A DNA stretch of 64,000 nt, from NCBI GenBank assembly GCA_905331475.1, contig CAJNYU010002348.1, positions 104,096 through 168,095 on the forward strand. The letters are read 5' to 3'. Source of the stretch: Rotaria socialis. Its lineage: Eukaryota > Rotifera > Eurotatoria > Philodinida > Philodinidae. The position numbers were made by a program, and so were the translations under genes. Shown one piece after another: positions 22,943 through 35,400 of this stretch (position 1 is its first letter; each line of letters begins with the position of its first letter). The notes under the pieces were generated by a model, which ran no database searches, was not told the DNA's origin, and was given only the letters and a program-made list of their open reading frames with translations.

Positions 22943-23226
22943 GATACGAATAGAGGCGTTAGCCGAGGTGCTCATCGCCGGCGGCTTTAAAAATTTTGAT
23001 TTATTTTTTAATGCTCAGCGGCGGCTGACTCGAATGTTTTGACTGCACGGCGGCGGCGGCGGCGGTGGTGGCGGTGGCGGCTGGAACGTTAAAAAAGCAC
23101 TAGTTTTGTGAACAAGAACAGTCTGCCTATTGCAATATCCTACCGTTAGTATTTTCAAACAAATATGTGAAACAACTTTATTTTACATCTTGACATAATA
23201 AATAAAGTACATATAAATAAATTAGG

Positions 23227-24095
23227 GATACACCAATTCCTAGTACATGGTCCGACAGATGATATTTTTACCTGATGAAGAACGCAGTTATCCGCTTATT
23301 TCATAGATCAATCAAGATTAGGTTTTTTCGCTGTATCCGAAGCTGCAGTCGGAATTTATGAAAGATTTTAACAAGGCTTCGGATTTTACCTGGACTTTAC
23401 ATAAAATTAGAATTTGTAAGTTTTGGGTACTTAAATTCTGCGAAATCCAACTCAATTTCAGACTTGCCATTTGTACTAGGCAAAATTTAAGAATATATTT
23501 GAAGAGAGCATTCAAAACTGAACAGAAGTAATATGAAAAAAGATGCTCGGTCGACAAATCTCAATACTGAAAACAAGCAAACATTAGATCAAAAATTCCA
23601 GGAATTTTTTTTTCCCGTGTATAAAAAGAACATGCTTGTCATTCGCAGTTATCAACCGAGCATCTTTTTTCATATTATTTCTGTTCAGTTTTGAACGCTC
23701 TCTTCAAATCTATTCCTAGAGTTTGTTAGTGGCGGAGCCAGGATTTTGCACTGGGAGGGGTTCATGGGCGGCTAAAAATTACCTGAAGGAACGAAATCCC
23801 CCTCAGCCACCCCGTGGATCCGCCACTAGATTTTGTCTAATACAAACTGCAAGTCTGAAATTGAGTTAGATTTCACAGCATTTGACCCAGCAAAATTTGA
23901 AAATTCTAATTTTGTGTAATTAAAATTCACGTAAAATCCGAAGCATTTTTTTAAATCTTTCATAAATTCCGACTATGGTTTCAGAGAAGGCGAAAAAACT
24001 GATCTTGACTGCTCTATGGAATCAGCGGATAACTGTGTTCTTAATCACGCAAAAATGTCATCTATCAGACCATGTACTAGGAATTGGTGCATCTC
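23227..24095. repeat. Large imperfect palindrome inside the hAT-like element
   Basis: The left arm (about 23227-23560) and right arm (about 23655-24095) are reverse complements, for example CCAATTCCTAGTACATGG against CCATGTACTAGGAATTGG and GAGCATCTTTTTTCATATTA against its inverse at 23530-23549. The spacer is about 90 nt. The right arm is longer because it is interrupted by a 102-bp element. Confidence 0.8.
23727..23828. mobile_element. Miniature element with TAGTGGCGG...CCGCCACTA ends
   Basis: The termini TAGTGGCGGAGCCA and TGGATCCGCCACTA are inverted copies. The interior carries G and C runs (GGGAGGGG, CCCCCTCAGCC). Comparison with the intact opposite palindrome arm shows it is an insertion, so it is younger than the palindrome. 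The GGCGGATCCA-type end is recalled from repeats common in several invertebrate genomes. Confidence 0.7.
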
Positions 24096-24306
24096 GATAT
24101 ATCATATTGAGATGAAAAATGAATAAAAACATCGAAATTCATTAAAAAATAAAAATATAATTAAAAAAATTGTCGATATCAATGATAGGGGTCGGCGGCG
24201 GTTAATAAATTTTAAAATTTCGCACGTCATCGGCGACGCGGCGGCTGTAATAAAAGCGCCTCAGTGGCGGCGGCTCAGCCGCACGGCTAACACCTCTAGA
24301 TACGAA

Positions 24307-25133
24307 GATATCGTTTCTGTTCCAAAAGACCACATTTGGATTTTTCTCGCTCAATACTATCTCAATCAAAACTAAAATAATCAAACTTCAAAAGGAGTCG
24401 AGAGGCATCCATTACAAATCACGCTGATGCATTTGAAAAGATTTCTGAGGATAAGACATTTCTTTATAAATTATCAAAACAGGAAAACTGTCAAGTCTTC
24501 ATGTCATGATGTTGTTCTGTTATATCTAAAACAACTGATTCAAAACTTTCACATGACCCTGTATAAAATTATATGACACAAATAATTTATGATTCTGTTT
24601 TGGTTTTTTTTTGAAACAAATATAAAATCAATAGATTCATTGGTTTCGTATTTACCTATAGAAAAATAAACAAATAGATTTCAATCCAGATAAGGATACT
24701 TTTCCAGTTGTATTTACTTATAATCAATTTCTGTACGATGGATGGAACATTCCTTTTGCTTAAATATTAAGTTTCTTTTCATAACATAAAGAATTTTATA
24801 TTTTATCTAGATTTTCATTGATGTATATCTTCTATATTTTCGTTCACAGAAACAAAAAGCACATACAATACTAAGCAAACAACATGAGAAAAGAATACAT
24901 ATTTCAGCTGAATTAAATGTATTAGTGGAAAAAGATGATTTATCAAAACGAACGTTTAAATTCCTTTGACAAAGAACAACTAAGAAAAGAAAAGATCGTC
25001 AACTATGATTAATATAGCATCGAAATTTACAATTAGATGTTTTCTTTTTCTTTTTCTTTTTCGTCTATTTCATTGAACTGGCAACAGTAAATGAATGTCC
25101 CTAAAATAAAAATTAATATAAAGAATACAATTA
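24307..25133. other. Intergenic, 3' side of the claudin-like gene
   Basis: AT-rich, with no feature except a possible alternative last exon of the claudin-like gene at about 25067-25103 (acceptor TTTTAG, reading GHSFTVASSMK and then a stop). Confidence 0.4.
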
Positions 25134-25717
25134 TTAATGACGAAATTTTTTAATTACCATCCAATGTGCAACTAATATAGCAGCCAAAAAACTTAAAAAT
25201 TGAGCAATAGCCATGAATGTAAACGAATAGCCCGTAGTATTTTTTGCACTGGTATAGGCATAAAGTGATGCAGCAATAAGAATACCACTTGAAAAAAGTA
25301 AAATAACTGATAGAATACCACAGAGACGAGCCATATTGTTGCCTGAATCTGATTTATCTCGTGCTAAACCACTGAAAATAGCCAAGAGAGCAGCTAAACT
25401 CATAGCAATGACAGCCTAGAAAAACAAGAAATGAATTCAAGTGTTGACAACGAAATATTTCCATCATACAGTAAGAGCGAAAAATGCTGGTCGTCCACCA
25501 TCACTTTTTGTACAAATTGAACCAACGCAATTTTGCCAAAGACCTAAGCCATTTTAAACAACTTTTTCAATGTTGAACTATTTGTTTATCTCTTACCCAT
25601 ATGTGCACCAAGTGAACTTGAGAACCAATAAGTAGTTGATACACCTACAACTGCCAAAGCGACGGCAGTAATAGAAATGAATGCACCAATAAATGGAAAA
25701 ACTCGAAGAGCAGTCAT
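25134..25717 (-). CDS. Claudin/PMP22-like four-transmembrane protein (three exons, about 158 aa)
   Basis: Exons 25597-25717, 25470-25543 and 25134-25415 join in frame. TM1 is near FPFIGAFISITAVALAVVGV. The first extracellular loop contains GLWQNC and a second cysteine (VGSIC), the W-GLW-C-C pattern of the claudin/PMP22/EMP superfamily (the earlier W is in TTYWFSS). Three more hydrophobic segments follow: FFALTAVIAMSLAALLAIFSG, LCGILSVILLFSSGILIAAS and FMAIAQFLSFLAAILVAHWM. The protein ends in a short basic tail (VIKKFRH). Such proteins form cell-cell junction strands or modulate membrane organisation; which role applies here cannot be told. The stop could instead lie in a further exon if GTAATT after HWM is used as a donor. 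The first intron is 53 nt. Confidence 0.75.
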
Positions 25718-25864
25718 GATAATTTTTATCTTATTGTAAATGTAAATAAAAAAAACGAATGTAAATCTAAAATAAACGACAGAATTGTAATAGCTAGTTA
25801 TATTTGAAAAATATAATCCCTCACAATTCGTATATTTCTTCTCTTTATATAAAATAGAAAATAA

Positions 25865-26083
25865 GAGAAACAGAGAGAGCGAGAGAGATGGAGCGACAGA
25901 AAGAGAAAGAGAGTGATAGCATAGTGAAATCATAGCGTCCGACTGGAACAACATTATTGATACGTGCTAGTCAGTTCGAAGTATGCAAGAAAGAAAATTA
26001 ATGGCATGCTGATTGGGTAGAATAGAAAAGGAAAATACACTCATTGCCCCCTATCTCTCTCTCTCTCTCTCTCTCTCTCACTT
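25865..26083. repeat. GA/CT-rich simple repeats upstream of the claudin-like gene
   Basis: A GAGAGAG-rich tract at about 25870-25915 and a (CT)n run at about 26050-26080 lie 150-370 bp upstream of the claudin-like start codon, in the probable promoter/5' UTR zone. Whether they have a regulatory role cannot be judged. Confidence 0.7.
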
Positions 26084-29000
26084 TTTATCTTAAAGATACA
26101 AACTAAAATGATCATATCTAGAAGATGCCATGGGTTAGTCATCGAAACGAATGCAGAAACTGTACAAATTAGTAGACAAAAAAAGTAACAACCATCTTGT
26201 TTTTGTGCATTCCATTAGTATTGAAACAATATGTTTCCTGATTGTTTTTTGTTTGCCTCTATTATATTTTGATTGGCAGAACTATTTTGAATCTTGCAAG
26301 CTGTACTATGTAAATGATTAGCGTCGAATGATAGTGAATAGTAGAGTTCAACAACATGCACGAGCCAAAAGCTCTTGATAGGAAAATAAAATAAAAGATG
26401 TATGCTATAGAGATTAGATCAGCGTGTTATTCGTTCAAACAACAGAGTCAAATTTGTAAAAAGTAGTGGTTAATTTAAGGCACATGTGATTATATCATAC
26501 GAGTACACATGCTTGCAACGTGGAAAAGAACGCTCTATCGCTAGTATTCGGCTGATCCTCGTCTGAAGATTTTTAATACCGTATGTCTCGGCTTCATACA
26601 TATTATATCTATGAGGAATAAAAAGTTGGCATAGCTAATCAATATGTTTCTTTTGCTGTCTCTCATTATCATTCATAGGAAAATCATACTATTATTAATT
26701 CTATTCTTTCTTTTTCGTCCACAAAGAATATGGGTCTATGACTAATAGGAGAAAGCAAATAGTTAATAGAGAATAATTATGATACAAGCCACGTTTTATC
26801 TAACTAAATAACTGCGAATTTTCCATGGCTCATTATTTTTCATAGCAGCAACAGAAACAATCGGCTTACTGAGTATGAAAAGGAATAGTAAACATATTTC
26901 AATGAGATTCTTTCCTTGGACGATTGCAATTTAAAATAAAAAGAGCGAACGACGTGGCTATCAATTCTCAACTATTAATATTTGTTTCATGAATAAGATC
27001 CCCAAATGAAACATATTTGTTGAGTACGTTCTACTTGATGTTGCAAATTAAAAAGACAGTCGTAATTCTTTGCTTTCCAATAGTATTCGATTCATATCGT
27101 CTATTTTTAATACCCTACAGAATTAGCTATCATATGAATAATTTGCATCTATTCAATTTGGATACGAGTTCATCATGTTTTGTTCTCTACTGTTTTTTGG
27201 CATTGTCAAAAAAGACTACAGAGAGAATAAATCACATCCATGCGAAAGTTATCTTATCTCTGACTGTTTTCTTTAGATTTGACGACTCCGCGATTTACAC
27301 AAAAGCAGAACAGACCTTTGTTCTTTCCCATCGATCTATCATCGAACGTTTGCTTTTATATCTCTCTAAAGAAGATCATCAATCATCTTCGTCTTATTTA
27401 TCCGATTACCGGTATGAGTATGGTAACTAAAGAACGTAAATATGAAGAAATAATTATGCTACCATCATATTTCGATGTGCTGCTTTTCATCAATGAAAAG
27501 AACAAGCAGAAAGTTTTCGTGTTATTCTGCAATAGATAACAGTATATGAATTATTATAAGCGCAGAAATAGTTATAAATACGTCAAAATTTACACAGGAT
27601 TAAAACACATTACAAGAGAATATATGTTCAGAGAGTTTTATTCTATATGACGTTGGATATTTAATATATTATGATGTCGACACATTAGGTGATTTCACTC
27701 TTTTTTCATAGTTATACTTAAACGTGCAGAATCATTATGCTATCATTAATGGTGACAGATAGAATGCTGCCTTGAAGTAATTATCTGTATATTATTCATT
27801 GACTCATCTTGCAAATAATAAATAACAGCAAGTAAAGACGTATCTGCAAAGATCTATTTGTAGAGCATTGAAATGTTTACTATGCATATGTGTAAATAGA
27901 CAAATATTCACTAGAACAGTTTTGATATTTTAATCAAAACTATCATTATTAAAGAGTGTAGTAGATTTCATTTATCAGCCTATGATTAATCATAGTTTTG
28001 ATATTTTAATCAAAATTATCATTATTAAAGAGTGTAGTAGATTTCATTTATTAGCCTATGATTAATCACATCTTTATTTCCTTTGTATCTAATGTTACTT
28101 GTCAAGTATGTTTCTATTGTTTCCCAACGAAATTAACTCATGTAAAACATACTTCTATTTTTGTTGTATGATTAATTACTTTTTTTTAATGTTACTACTG
28201 AGACTTACAAGTCGATAGTCACATAGTAGAGAACTCGTTCATTTATTAAAAAACTCATATGAGATCCTTAGCCAACTTTCATTTTATTGAAGCGATAATA
28301 TTATTAAAAAATTTTGATTCAGAGTTGAAAACATAATCGGTTTCGAATCTCTAATTGGTTTGATATTCACAAATTGTGCCAATGAAAAAAACGACTTGAG
28401 TAAATAATTTACCAAGATCAGCAGCAATCTTTAAATACACATAGACAAGTGGCGCAAAAGTCGGCATAGAAAAAACTGCAGGAAGATATTTTTTTTGAAA
28501 TACTTTCTCATGTGAATATTGAATGTGCTTTTATCGGGTGTGTATTAAACGTTCATCTTTAGTATTATCAAATCGTATTTGTAAGCTACCATTAACATTG
28601 ATAAATTTCCTTGCTATAGAAATTTTGAAAAAAAATACAAATCATTCTCATAAATTTACAAACAGTGTATCTCAGAAATTATGTCAATAGATTTATCTGC
28701 AAGTATACACTGTTCGAAAAGTTGAACTTTGGAAAATGTGGGATGTATGAGAGATATTGTTTTGATGCTGTACGTTTATGTATTATCAAAGACACCAAAG
28801 CAGCTGTGTATTGACTAATAATGAATCTGGTCCTGATCACAGTATAAATGGATGTTTCATAAGAAACAGGATACATTTAAGTATAAACAACCACAATAAT
28901 AATAGTAATACGCAATGATGATATTAGAAAACGTATACAATAGCATTCACATAATAACATTTGCATGCACAAGTGATATCCTTGAATGTTGCTGACGACT

Positions 29001-29480
29001 AAATTCGAAGGAAAATATTGAAAACTCCAATGTTAAATGTAAAACTAAAATACAGAGCACTGCTATTATTTATTTCTTAGACTCATACCTTAGTGGAATG
29101 ATGTCCGAAAACGAAATTTCTTGATTGTGTCTCTCTTTATACAAATTGTCTTTTTTCTGTTTATTTCTTTTAGGGAAAAAAATTACATACAAATATCTTT
29201 TAGCACGCGTACCACAGATGTGCACTTCACTCGAGTAGGTTTTTTTCTCATCTCGATATGAAAACTAATAATGTAGGCACGAAAAAAAATAGTAGAAAAA
29301 AACATAAGTATCAAAGTAGCGACTGTTCACAGTCGATCGAAAGAAAAACATGAATGAAAAAAAAGACACGCCGTATATATCAACAATACATATAAAAAAT
29401 TGATAGTATCAATATGCATGCTCATTCATAAATACACCGGAGTTCGGCTTTTTTTTATACATAACTATGATATGAATACA
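26084..29480. other. Intergenic, between the claudin-like gene and the USP24 3' end
   Basis: AT-rich. Frames of 80-140 codons here (for example around 27017-27430) lack recognisable domains and overlap each other, so I treat them as chance. The only structure noted is a 76-bp tandem duplication at 27918-28069. Confidence 0.5.
27918..28069. repeat. Two-copy tandem duplication, 76-bp unit
   Basis: Copies 27918-27993 and 27994-28069 both begin AGTTTTGATATTTTAATCAA and differ at only a few bases, which suggests a recent local duplication. Confidence 0.85.
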
Positions 29481-32400
29481 TTAATCAGTTCCGACCAATG
29501 TTGATTGTGATGATGACGATGATGATGATGATGGTTGATTATGACTATCATTGAGTTCCATACATTCACCAGTCGATGCATTATGATGAATATTTTTATT
29601 TAATACGGTTGTTTGTTGCAGAAGAGATTGAGCTTGTTCTAAGGTAAATTGTGCGCTACGTGTACGTTGAAATGAACGTGTATCAGTATCTTCATTGGAT
29701 ATATTTTGTGCTGGTGACCATTGCCATGATGTTTGCATTTGTTGTTTCAGCCAATTAATAGCTGCTTCCCATTGAGTGGCAGTTGAAGAAAAATAATCTT
29801 TGGAAGCATCATTTCTAAAAGAAAAAGATGTATGATACAAAATGAAATATACAAATAAAACGAATGAATAAGAACATCCTTTCAACGTACTGGTTCGATA
29901 GAGTAGTAAGAAATTTGACAGTTTGATAAGCTCGCCGTTGTTCAGTTTCAATACTGGTTCGAATAAGTGCATAGAGTCCGTTAAAAGTTTGACAATTGTC
30001 AGTACTAGAAGATTCATTAACACCTTCAAATGCTAATTGAAGACGTTTTCTTTGAAATGCATCTTCAATTGACTAAAAATAAATAATAAATTTTAGATCT
30101 TTAATAAATTTGAATTTATATCATCGTTTATTTTCATTTAATATCTACGTATTCTTTGTTTCTACCGAAATGATTTCATTTGTTATGTAATAGCCTTTAG
30201 CAAAAAACAATTCTATTAACAAAAACCTAGTCATTGTATAGAAAAATTATTCATGATCATCAATACAATATGTTGTAAAGATTAAAAGATGTATGTCTTC
30301 AATAGAAACTGTCTACTATCGTAATCATAAGCTTATACTACAGCAGAAGCAGGTTTTCTTTCTACAAGTGTTTTAGAAAGAAAATATCAAAGAGTAGGCC
30401 ACAAATATATTAAATAACAAATTACATGGTTGCAAAGTATCTAAATTCTATAGGATTATTATAAAAGAAATTTTTAATTCTCGCTCACAGTTTGTAAAGC
30501 CTGAAATTTTTCTTTCTATATTTTCTATGAATGACGCGACAAAGTCCACTAGCAACAATATGAAATACATCATTCTTTCTTAACGGGTATTTTTGATGAA
30601 TTCAATCCACCTTAAGATAGAAAAAGCAAAATGTCTATAAGCTATTACGTTCATTTGTAAAGTGTACGAGAGTATAACCAATATTAACGTTTCCAATGCT
30701 AAAAACTTGATTCACATAAAAATTCAAATGAGAATATACAGTCGTTTTTTTTGACATTTGAACATCATGCAGGCATGATCTACAAACAGTCGTACACTCA
30801 AGATTTAAAAATGAGACTCTAATTTAACAATTTCCTCCGTTGAAAAACATCTTAATAAACTTACCAAAATGCGACTTAATAATTTAAATAATGATTTTAA
30901 ATCATTAGTATGAGCTTGTACAATCGATTGTAAAATAATTCTTATTAATTGTTCAGAAAATTTTTCATTATTCGTTGACAATATTTCCATTAATTCCAAA
31001 GTATGTGTTAATTTAGCTGATGATACTTCTTGAAACGCATAACATATCTCTTTTAAATATCTATTTGACCATGGTCCAGAAAAATAAGTTTCCATTTGTG
31101 GAATGATTTCATCATGTTTTTTTCGACTATTATCATCCGATGAATAACAAAATAAAGCTAAAATTGAAATAATTTCATGTATAATACCAAATTCTTTAGC
31201 TTGTCCACAATGCCATCGTCTATTATCGATATTTTCTCCTAATAGGAAATTCATTAGACGTATGAATGTATTTAACTTTAATAAATATTCGATCGATATT
31301 TTATTCATGTTTGCATATGTGTAAATTAATTGAAAGTAAGCTTGCGAATGTTTAACTTGTTCAACAACAGATTTGTCTAATAGAATAATTAATTGTTCAA
31401 TAAATATGTCAATGTATTTTTTAATACTATATTTATAACTTGATTCTAAAACACACTCACAGATCTGTTTAAATATTTGTCGAATATCATCAATTGGACA
31501 CTCAAGTAAATATAATTTTAGAATATCGTCATTTTTTTCAAACAGCAGTTGATAAAGAACGTAACATGACGGAGAATTTTTCGAAAATAAATTCCCTAAT
31601 AGATCAACCCATTGTTGTAGATTATCTTTGCGTAAACGACGATGTGTTCGTAAATACGTATTAAATAAATAATTCAAGGCTAAATTTGTACATAATTCGT
31701 ATGATAATGAGATGTTATTAGGCTCGATATCATTGAATGAAATACTGTCATCCAAACATGTACTGGCTAATTTATATATAAATTGAAAGTAATCATCACA
31801 ATATGTATCACGATTTTTTAAAAATTCTAAATTTTCATCTTTAACACAAGCTAAAACGCTTGATGATATTAAAGGTTTTTTTATTTTAAATAAATCATTA
31901 TGTTCACTTTGAACAACTAAATCGGTTAATTGTGATAATGAATCACGTTGGTTTGGACGTTGCAAGCGATTAGCACGACTTGCTAAACGGTTTGTATTTG
32001 GGGAAGAGGGTATGGCTGGTGGTGGAAGTAGTTTAGTTGGCTCGATACATTGATAAATGAGCATGTATGCATTCCAAAAACGAATGCGTTCTTCACTTGA
32101 ACTATTATTATTAGTATCTTTTTGAACACGAAATGTTCCACCAAAACATTCTTCTTCGAGCATTTGTTCTGTCAATTGAATTTCTTCAACGGTTGTATCA
32201 TTAAAACGATACCATTGATTATTATTATTTGAATAACGACATCGAGTATCTTTTATATATGAATAATAATGACCGGCATTGGCTTGACCAGAATGGATAA
32301 CAATACCGATTAGTTCATAATTGATTGTTGGCATTGGATTGGAAGCATGAGCTAATGATGAAGGTGTACGTTGTAATGATTTACTGTTACCTAGAAGACA

Positions 32401-35400
32401 AATGTTTTTTCATCATAGAAGAGAATTCAAATGAATTCCAACAATGTATATGGAATTTGATGAACGCTCATTCTTACATAGTGTCAATCGTGTTTTAATA
32501 ACAGATTTCTAGTGACATGTTGCAACGAAATTTAAATCGTAAACATAGAAATTATCTTTAGATCTAACTCTTGTTAGAGAATCGGTTCATTAGGGTAAAT
32601 TTTCATCAAATGCTTTCAGTACTTAGACTTAAAAGATTTAAATTTCTTCAAATCAACTGAAAAGTAAAAGTAACCTTTAAATTACCTATTGTTGTTGATG
32701 GCGAACTAATAGAAATGCCATTAGTTGAATGTCCATTTGCATTCGTAACTAAGTCATCGTGCTCAAGAAAACTTTCACGTTTATTAACACCTTCTATTGT
32801 GTATGGTTCCATATTGAGTATGAAAGGAAATTTAAAATAGTCATCAAATTTTAATGCACGATTATTCTCCCAATCGAAACCGAAACGCTTCATTTGTATA
32901 CATAGTAAAGGAGGTAGTTTTTTAATGCATAGACGTTTAATTGTTGTTCGTTTTTCTTGACATTTAGCACAGAAATACTATGAGAAAAAGAAGCACCATA
33001 ATAAACAGGATTTATAATCAAAAAGAACAAGAAAAAGAAGTTTTGTAACTTACAGCATTATTGCCATCGAGAACTTCACCTTTAACAAATTGATTTAATG
33101 ATTCATTAAGTGATTCAACTTTAACAGCAACATTTAATGCCATAAATTTTTCTTCACCCTCATAACGATGATTACAACCATTTGTACATATCATTTGATT
33201 ACAAAAAATGCCTTCAAATTGTTTATGAAAAATTTCTTCTTGTTTTATACTTTTTAAATATTCATCAATTTGATCGGTTAGAGCTGTAAAAAAATCAAAT
33301 GCATCTTGTTGTTCGCGTACATTTATTTCTTGACCCCATAAGCGAAATACTTTCCATAGAGATTCAGGTGAATAATATTGCATTTTACTTGCCATTAAAT
33401 GACCAAATACTTGTTGAATTTGATAAAATAAACTTGAATCGCTATTTTTATTTTCTCCATTCATATTTTCACCATCATCATTTACACTTAAAATGTATTC
33501 CGATATTTGATGTAACATATATAATTGTTGAAGAATAGAATTCATATAACAAGTTGCACCGCCTAGAAACAGAATCAGCGATATGTATTGTAGTACTACT
33601 GTATGAATGATAATCGCAATTGTTTTTTGTGTGTGAAACAATGCAGCGGATTTCTACAGATGATAAATGTCTTTGATTCAAATAGATTAGGATTTAAAAT
33701 TGGTCTACGATGAGAATTGGTACTTTACTAAGACTGCAATGGAGTTCATAGCGAAGCAATTCAACAACTGTAAATGAATAACCTATCGATTTACCTCACT
33801 TATCGTCATAAAAGAAGACTTCTATCTACGCGAGCACGTTATGAGAATTAATAAGTCTGAATACGATCACTCAGTGATCAATTTCATTGTTCGCCAGTTA
33901 GAAAAAGAAAAAGTTACAGAAACCATTCTAACTAAAAATGTTGTTAGTAGATTAAATCTAAATAGCATCTCTCAACATACCATTATAAAGACCAACTAAT
34001 CCGCATGATGCACGAGGACTAACTTGTGGCATAAACTAGAAAAAATACATAATTAATTAATACAAATTTATTTTCTTGTATATTCTAATGAAAAACTTAC
34101 TTCCCATTCGCTTTGTTTTTCAAGTATAGGTCTATGATGAAGATTAATAAGATCATCAACAACGATTTTTAAATTGATTTGACTATGTCGAACTAATTCT
34201 ACAAGTACATCATATGCTGCAAGTCGACTTTCGCTTGTTGAACATTTTGGTTCAAATGCAGAATCATCATTCGAATCAATTTCATTGTTGGCTGATTCGA
34301 TTGGTAATGACATATGTTTTGATGCTGGAAATAAAAATTGATCAACAAGTAAACGAATTAATTCTCGTCCAATTTTATTCTTATTTATATTTTCACATGT
34401 TAATAATGTACGAATAAATTTTAAATGACCAATAAATAGAATATTATCAATGCTACGCAATCCATTTGCTATCGACGATATAGTATACGTAGATAACCAT
34501 GAAAATTCACCGGATAGTAATTCTCTTGCTTCAATACCAAGCATATCCTGTTTTTCTTTTGTTAAATTTTCCATTAATTGACAACGTAAATCAAAGTATT
34601 CAATGGATTGTGCAAGTAATTTTTGATTTGAACTGCGTGTACCAGCACCTGACGATGACCATAAAGGTAATCGAGCTTTGATTAAAATTTGATGAATGAT
34701 CAAACGTATATCACATGTTGATATTTCGATTTTACATAGACGATTTACATTACGTAATGTACATTGACGAACTTCACGAGATGTTGTACCAATTAAAATT
34801 TCCAATAGGAAATCAGCAAAAAATGGTTGAACAAGAAAAGTAGCTATAATAAAACAAAAGAGAAAAAAAGATTTTGAAATCATTCTTATTCGAGTAGAAT
34901 GAACTGGATAGAATTTAGAATATTTTTAACAAGTTAAACGCATCAAGAGTTAAATCATATGGTCATGAGTAAATTTAGGTACGAATCAAATGTTAAACAT
35001 TCAATTTTAAATTTTACTTAGAGATTGATCTAACTTTTTTATTTGAGACTATTGCCATTAGATTGATTAAAATGACAACCAGAAGAGTTGGGTTTTACTG
35101 TCATTGTTAGGTTTTCTTTTATAGATGGCTGAGGATTTGAATTCATCTTTTAAAATGTATCTACAGTCACCAATAGCCTGAATGATTGAAATTCGTCTAT
35201 ATATGATCTATAAAGTGAGTAGAAATCCTGCATCATTGAAGTCAAGAAACAGATATATTTGTCAAGATACTTGTTTTGTTTATGAAAATATTTCAAAAGT
35301 AAAACGATGCGTCTAGTCAGTGTTTAAATTATGAATAGCAAGTCGTAGCTATGAATATAATTTCGATCATACAGTTTCTCAACGATATAAAATCCATCGA

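Larger units (their letters stand above)
22951..24298. mobile_element. Non-autonomous hAT-like DNA transposon with 8-bp target duplication
   Basis: The ends are TAGAGGCGTTAGCCG (22951-22965) and its inverted copy with one mismatch (CGGCTAACACCTCTA, ending 24298). The flanks carry an identical 8-bp direct repeat, GATACGAA (22943-22950 and 24299-24306). An 8-bp duplication plus a TAGAG-type terminus fits the hAT superfamily. GGC/GCC-rich blocks lie just inside both ends (about 22971-23085 and 24190-24285). The 1.35-kb interior has no transposase frame; it is a giant palindrome (23227-24095) with another element nested in one arm. The element sits in the intergenic space between two genes. Confidence 0.82.

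Noticed and set aside
27017..27430. 137-codon plus-strand frame as a gene
   Set aside because: It has no recognisable domain, overlaps another frame and has composition like the AT-rich surroundings.
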